64,000 nt of DNA from Paenalkalicoccus suaedae (GTDB taxonomy: Bacteria; Bacillota; Bacilli; Bacillales; Salisediminibacteriaceae), in the NCBI RefSeq assembly GCF_006965545.2, contig NZ_CP041372.2, forward strand, positions 1,860,001-1,924,000, given 5' to 3'. Made by a program: the position numbers and the translations under genes. Below, piece by piece: positions 60,397-64,000 of this stretch. Each line of letters starts with the position of its first letter. The stretch's first letter is position 1. A model generated the notes under the pieces. It ran no database searches. It was not told the origin of the DNA and saw only the letters and a list, made by a program, of their open reading frames with translations.

Positions 60397-63117
60397 TTAT
60401 GCTTCTTGAAGATTATTACGAAGTACCATTGGAAGGATACCACCGTGACGGTAGTAATCAATCTCTACTTCGCTATCGAAACGAGCAAGTACTTCAAACG
60501 TTGTCACTTTGCCTGTTTCCTCATCCTTCGCTACCACTGTTACGTGGTCACGTGGCTGAATATCATTTGTTACTTGTACGTCAAAGTGCTCTTTACCAGT
60601 AAGTCCTAACGAATCAGCACTTTCTCCAGCTTTGAACTGAAGTGGTAAAACGCCCATTAGTACAAGGTTACTTCTGTGAATTCGCTCGAAGCTTTCTGCG
60701 ATAACTGTTTTAATGCCAAGAAGGTTCGTCCCCTTCGCTGCCCAGTCACGAGAGCTTCCCATACCGTAATCCTGTCCAGCTAATACGATCAATCCAGTAT
60801 CAATATCGCGATACTTCATACACGCATCGTAAATCGCCATTGTCTCACCAGTTGGCCAGTAAGTCGTATAACCACCTTCTGTACCTGGAGCTAGCTGATT
60901 CTTAATACGAATATTTGCAAACGTGCCACGCATCATAACTTCGTGATTTCCACGACGTGATCCATACGAGTTGAACTGAGCTGGGCTAAGCCCTTTTTCC
61001 ATTAAATACTTTCCTGCAGGGCTATTTTTTGCAATAGATCCCGCTGGAGAGATGTGGTCTGTTGTAACAGAATCACCAAGCTTCGCAACTGCACGAAGTG
61101 CTGATAGAGGCTTCACCTCTTCAGGCTCTGGAGAAAGGTCTTCGAAGAACGGTGGATTTTGAATGTACGTTGACTCAGAGTCAAAGTTGTACAGATCGCC
61201 ATCCGGAGTATCAAGGTTGTTCCACTCTTCGTTATCATCAAACACACGCTCATATTCCTTCTTAAATAGATCGGAGCTTAGTGCAGACTTCATCGCAGCA
61301 TCAATCTCAGCGTTTGAAGGCCAGATATCACGGAAGAATACGTCTTTACCAGAAGCATCTTGACCGATTGGATCATTGTATAGATCGATGTCTACCGTAC
61401 CTGCTAATGCATAAGCAACAACTAATGGAGGAGAAGCAAGGTAGTTCGCCTTCACTAATGGGTGAATACGCCCTTCAAAGTTACGGTTACCACTTAGTAC
61501 AGAAGCAACTGTTAAGTCAGCATCTGCAATTCCTTTTTCAATTTCTTCAGGAAGTGGACCAGAGTTACCGATACATGTTGTACAGCCGTAACCAACTAAG
61601 TTAAATCCGAGCGCGCTGAGTGGCTCCATTAAGCCCGCGTTCTCTAAGTATCCAGTTACAACTTTCGAACCTGGCGCTAAGCTTGTTTTGACAAATGCAG
61701 GTACAGATAGCCCTTTTTCAACGGCGTTTTTCGCCAGTAATCCTGCACCAAGCATAACGTGTGGGTTCGATGTATTCGTACAGCTAGTAATCGCAGCAAT
61801 GGCAATAGAACCAGTCTTAAGGACAGACTTCTCGCCATTTGGATGCGTGACTTCTTGTGACTTCGCGATTTCTTCAGGTGAAAGCCCAAAGCCTTGGTTA
61901 CCTACAGGAGCTGTAAGAGCCTGTTGCCATTCCTTTTTCATATCAGAAAGAGGGATTAAATCCTGCGGACGCTTAGGACCAGATAGGTTAGGCTTAATAT
62001 CTGCTAAGTCCATTTCAACCGTTTTTGTGAACTCAGGATCTTCAGAGCCTTCTGTATAGAACATATTGTTCGCTTTTGAGTAAGCCTCTACTAATGCTAC
62101 TAGTTCTTCACTACGTCCAGTAAAACGTAAGTAGTTTAACGTCTCTTTATCAACCGGGAAGAATCCACACGTAGCACCATATTCCGGAGCCATGTTTGAG
62201 ATTGTCGCGCGGTCAGCAAGCGTCATTTTAGAAAGACCTGGACCAAAGAATTCTACAAACTTACCAACAACGTTTTGCTTACGCAATACTTCTGTTACTT
62301 TAAGCGCTAAGTCCGTTGCCGTTGCTCCTTCAGGTAGTTCTCCATTTAACTTAACTCCGATAACTTCTGGTACTGGGAAGTAAGAAGGTTGCTGAAGCAT
62401 TCCAGCTTCTGCTTCAATACCACCAACACCCCAACCTAGTACGCCTAAGCCGTTGATCATCGTTGTATGAGAATCTGTTCCAACAAGAGAGTCAGGGAAA
62501 GCAATGCGCTCACCTTCAGCTGTTTCAGTCTCTTGAACAACGTTTGCTAAGTACTCTAAGTTTACTTGGTGAACGATTCCTGTTGCAGGAGGAACAGCAC
62601 GGTAGTTATCAAGGGACTTTTGAGCCCAGCTTAAGAACTTATAGCGCTCTTCGTTACGTTCAAATTCTAGCTCCATGTTTTTACGTAGGGAGTTTGATTG
62701 ACCGAAGTGATCAACTTGAACAGAGTGGTCAACTACTAGGTCAACAGGGATAGCAGGGTTGATTTCCTTAGGATCTCCACCCATATCAGCCATTGCTTTA
62801 CGTAAAGACGCAAGGTCTACTACTGCTGGTACCCCAGTGAAGTCTTGAAGAATAACACGGGATGGCTTAAATGGCACATCAATGTTTTGCACCTGATCCG
62901 TTCCCCATTTAGCGAGGTTTGTTACATGCTCTTCCTTAATAACACGACCATCGTGCTGGCGAAGTACGGACTCCAAAAGGACACGTACAGAGAATGGTAG
63001 CTTCGAGACATTCGCAACTCCCGCCTCTTCAATCGCTTTTAAATCAAAATAATGATACGTTTGACCATTTACGTCGAATTGACGCTTTGAATCGAATAAT
63101 ACTGTTTCTTTAGTCAT
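60397..63117 (-). CDS. citB: Aconitate hydratase A
   Basis: The 906-residue protein is a full aconitase. The cluster cysteines are Cys446 ([11 protein letters not shown]), Cys512 and Cys515 ([12 protein letters not shown]), spaced as in AcnA-type enzymes. [10 protein letters not shown] near 140, [13 protein letters not shown] near 210 and [10 protein letters not shown] near 780 carry substrate-site residues. It converts citrate to isocitrate in the TCA cycle and can bind mRNA when the cluster is lost. ATG 63117 follows GGAGGG. It corresponds to citB of B. subtilis. Confidence 0.97.
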   Translation of the reverse strand: MTKETVLFDSKRQFDVNGQTYHYFDLKAIEEAGVANVSKLPFSVRVLLESVLRQHDGRVIKEEHVTNLAKWGTDQVQNIDVPFKPSRVILQDFTGVPAVVDLASLRKAMADMGGDPKEINPAIPVDLVVDHSVQVDHFGQSNSLRKNMELEFERNEERYKFLSWAQKSLDNYRAVPPATGIVHQVNLEYLANVVQETETAEGERIAFPDSLVGTDSHTTMINGLGVLGWGVGGIEAEAGMLQQPSYFPVPEVIGVKLNGELPEGATATDLALKVTEVLRKQNVVGKFVEFFGPGLSKMTLADRATISNMAPEYGATCGFFPVDKETLNYLRFTGRSEELVALVEAYSKANNMFYTEGSEDPEFTKTVEMDLADIKPNLSGPKRPQDLIPLSDMKKEWQQALTAPVGNQGFGLSPEEIAKSQEVTHPNGEKSVLKTGSIAIAAITSCTNTSNPHVMLGAGLLAKNAVEKGLSVPAFVKTSLAPGSKVVTGYLENAGLMEPLSALGFNLVGYGCTTCIGNSGPLPEEIEKGIADADLTVASVLSGNRNFEGRIHPLVKANYLASPPLVVAYALAGTVDIDLYNDPIGQDASGKDVFFRDIWPSNAEIDAAMKSALSSDLFKKEYERVFDDNEEWNNLDTPDGDLYNFDSESTYIQNPPFFEDLSPEPEEVKPLSALRAVAKLGDSVTTDHISPAGSIAKNSPAGKYLMEKGLSPAQFNSYGSRRGNHEVMMRGTFANIRIKNQLAPGTEGGYTTYWPTGETMAIYDACMKYRDIDTGLIVLAGQDYGMGSSRDWAAKGTNLLGIKTVIAESFERIHRSNLVLMGVLPLQFKAGESADSLGLTGKEHFDVQVTNDIQPRDHVTVVAKDEETGKVTTFEVLARFDSEVEIDYYRHGGILPMVLRNNLQEA

Positions 63118-63139
63118 ATGTATTCCCTCCTCATTTGTA

Positions 63140-63168
63140 ATCATATAACAGATCAACCATATTGTCTA
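63140..63168 (-). promoter_or_regulatory. Sigma-A promoter of citB
   Basis: TAGACA, 17 bases, TATGAT on the minus strand, 23 bases before the start. I found no convincing CcpC or CcpA site. Confidence 0.65.
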
Positions 63169-63283
63169 AATCGTTTTTATTTACACACTTTTCGCGTAAC
63201 TTGCACAGAAAACGTTAGACGACAGCATTAATTATGAAGTGAAAACGCCTTCAATGCAAGCCTTAAATTCCCTGCTTAGTTAC

Positions 63284-64000
63284 TTAAAGAAATTCATTAT
63301 CTAACGCAGTTAATGCTCGCTTTACTACTTTTTGATCGTCAGCTGTTAACGTTCTAAAATCTAAAAAATACATGTCCGATCTAATTCGACCAATGATCGG
63401 CGTTTCAAAAGACCTAAAATAGGTCTCTAAACGTGAAGCAGAAAGTAAAGGATGCTTCACCACAAGACCAGCAGTGGGTAGCTCTACTAGTGGCATTGTT
63501 CCCCCACCAACCTTAGAGAGGTCCTCCACTTGCTCAAGCTGCACACTCGATAAAGAAAGGCTCGACACAAACGTCGAACATTCCGACATTATGTCATCTT
63601 TATCACGACGAATATCTGAGACAGTAGGAATCGCCTCGCTATTGCCGTACACATAGTCGGTTAACGTGGCTTCAAGTGCAGCGAGCGTCATTTTGTCTAC
63701 ACGTAACACACGGGCAAGCTGATGTTTTTTAAGCTTTTGGATCAAATCAGCTCTGCCGGCAATAATGCCTGCTTGAGGTCCACCTAAAAGCTTATCCCCA
63801 CTGAACGAAACGAGATCGCAGCCACTTTTTAATGCCGTGCTAATAAGCGGTTCGTCACCGATTCCTTCGTGGATAAACGGATGCAAAGAACCACTACCAA
63901 GATCGTCAAATACAAGTGTATCGGTATCTCCCTCATCTAAGAGTGCGGTTTTAATTTCACCTGATGAGACGCTTTTCGTGAAGCCAACAACTGCAAAATT
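63284..64000 (-). CDS. selA: L-seryl-tRNA(Sec) selenium transferase, C-terminal part (cut by window edge)
   Basis: The frame stays open to the last base, so only the C-terminal 238 residues are present; the true start lies outside. The PLP-binding block reads DLVSFSGDKLLGGPQAGIIAG, with the catalytic Lys in SGDKLLGG. Just before it is VFDDLGSGSLHPF, and after it RVDKMTLAALEATL, all conserved in SelA. SelA makes selenocysteinyl-tRNA from seryl-tRNA, so the organism may use selenocysteine. The gene ends 167 bases upstream of citB. The rest of the sel locus would lie beyond this window. Confidence 0.9.
   Translation of the reverse strand, partial: NFAVVGFTKSVSSGEIKTALLDEGDTDTLVFDDLGSGSLHPFIHEGIGDEPLISTALKSGCDLVSFSGDKLLGGPQAGIIAGRADLIQKLKKHQLARVLRVDKMTLAALEATLTDYVYGNSEAIPTVSDIRRDKDDIMSECSTFVSSLSLSSVQLEQVEDLSKVGGGTMPLVELPTAGLVVKHPLLSASRLETYFRSFETPIIGRIRSDMYFLDFRTLTADDQKVVKRALTALDNEFL

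Noticed and set aside
63118-63283. Possible riboswitch or CcpC site upstream of citB
   Set aside because: A clear sigma-A promoter was found, but no structured leader or matching operator could be seen.

Overview
The window is 64 kb of chromosome from a low-to-moderate GC, endospore-forming member of the Bacillaceae. Gene order matches several Bacillus subtilis blocks (yneP-yneQ, yneT-parE-parC, ypsC-rnpB-gpsB-ypsA-cotD-yprB-yprA, citB). Spore genes (cotD-like, a SpoVK-like AAA protein), cheV and a GpsB gene fit a motile, sporulating Bacillus relative. Strongly acidic secreted proteins hint at a salt- or alkali-tolerant species, but no species can be assigned. No rRNA, tRNA, CRISPR array, prophage or insertion sequence was seen. 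The gene content is chromosomal housekeeping plus accessory genes.

Layout. 1-4.1 kb: end of a short-chain dehydrogenase, a polytopic membrane protein, a beta-phosphoglucomutase-like HAD protein and a secreted stalk-domain protein. 4.2-8.8 kb: tandem dynamin-like dynA, a small membrane protein and a Cof-type phosphatase. 8.9-12.6 kb: DUF4395, then a DUF2231-DUF2203 pair behind a sigma-B-type promoter, a glycosyltransferase, a flavin reductase-like protein and an acidic lipoprotein. 12.8-15.8 kb: a tyrosine-recombinase-fold protein without catalytic tyrosine, and an FtsX-type ABC exporter with an operator-like palindrome on its -10. 15.8-21.3 kb: parC, parE, yneT, universal stress protein. 21.3-25.4 kb: quaternary-amine or ergothioneine-type ABC importer with fused permease and binding protein, and an M32 carboxypeptidase. 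25.5-29.8 kb: yneR, a small protein, ypsC, RNase P RNA, an RNase H-like gene, gpsB, ypsA, cotD and a 21-codon membrane ORF. 30-36.2 kb: a DnaQ-like exonuclease, a cNMP/CBS/nucleotidyltransferase-like protein, and the mitomycin-repair pair mrfB-mrfA. 36.2-43.3 kb: a YyaL-type protein, a B12-binding protein overlapping a STAS-domain gene, a hydrolase, a DJ-1 family protein, an HD phosphohydrolase, a yhfH zinc-ribbon gene and cheV. 43.5-49.6 kb: a small membrane protein, a GH13 lipoprotein with two LacI-family operator sites, a 103-bp tandem repeat, a cyclophilin lipoprotein, a LexA-box gene, an amidohydrolase, a YwpF-like protein and an orphan. 49.6-58.2 kb: nine tightly packed minus-strand genes from a double-AAA SpoVK-like protein to a DUF2207 protein. 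58.3-64 kb: TVP38 and VanZ family proteins, a DUF421 protein, aconitase and a selA gene cut by the window edge.

How parts may work together. LexA-type boxes are seen before parE-parC and before a YhjD-like gene, and a weaker one sits inside the mrfA promoter, suggesting a DNA-damage theme. The cobalamin protein carries a W-x9-EH and an E-x-H-x-x-G motif like B12 photoreceptors but has no DNA-binding domain. It overlaps a STAS gene, so the two may form a light- or B12-sensing input to a stressosome-like module; this is the most novel candidate in the window.
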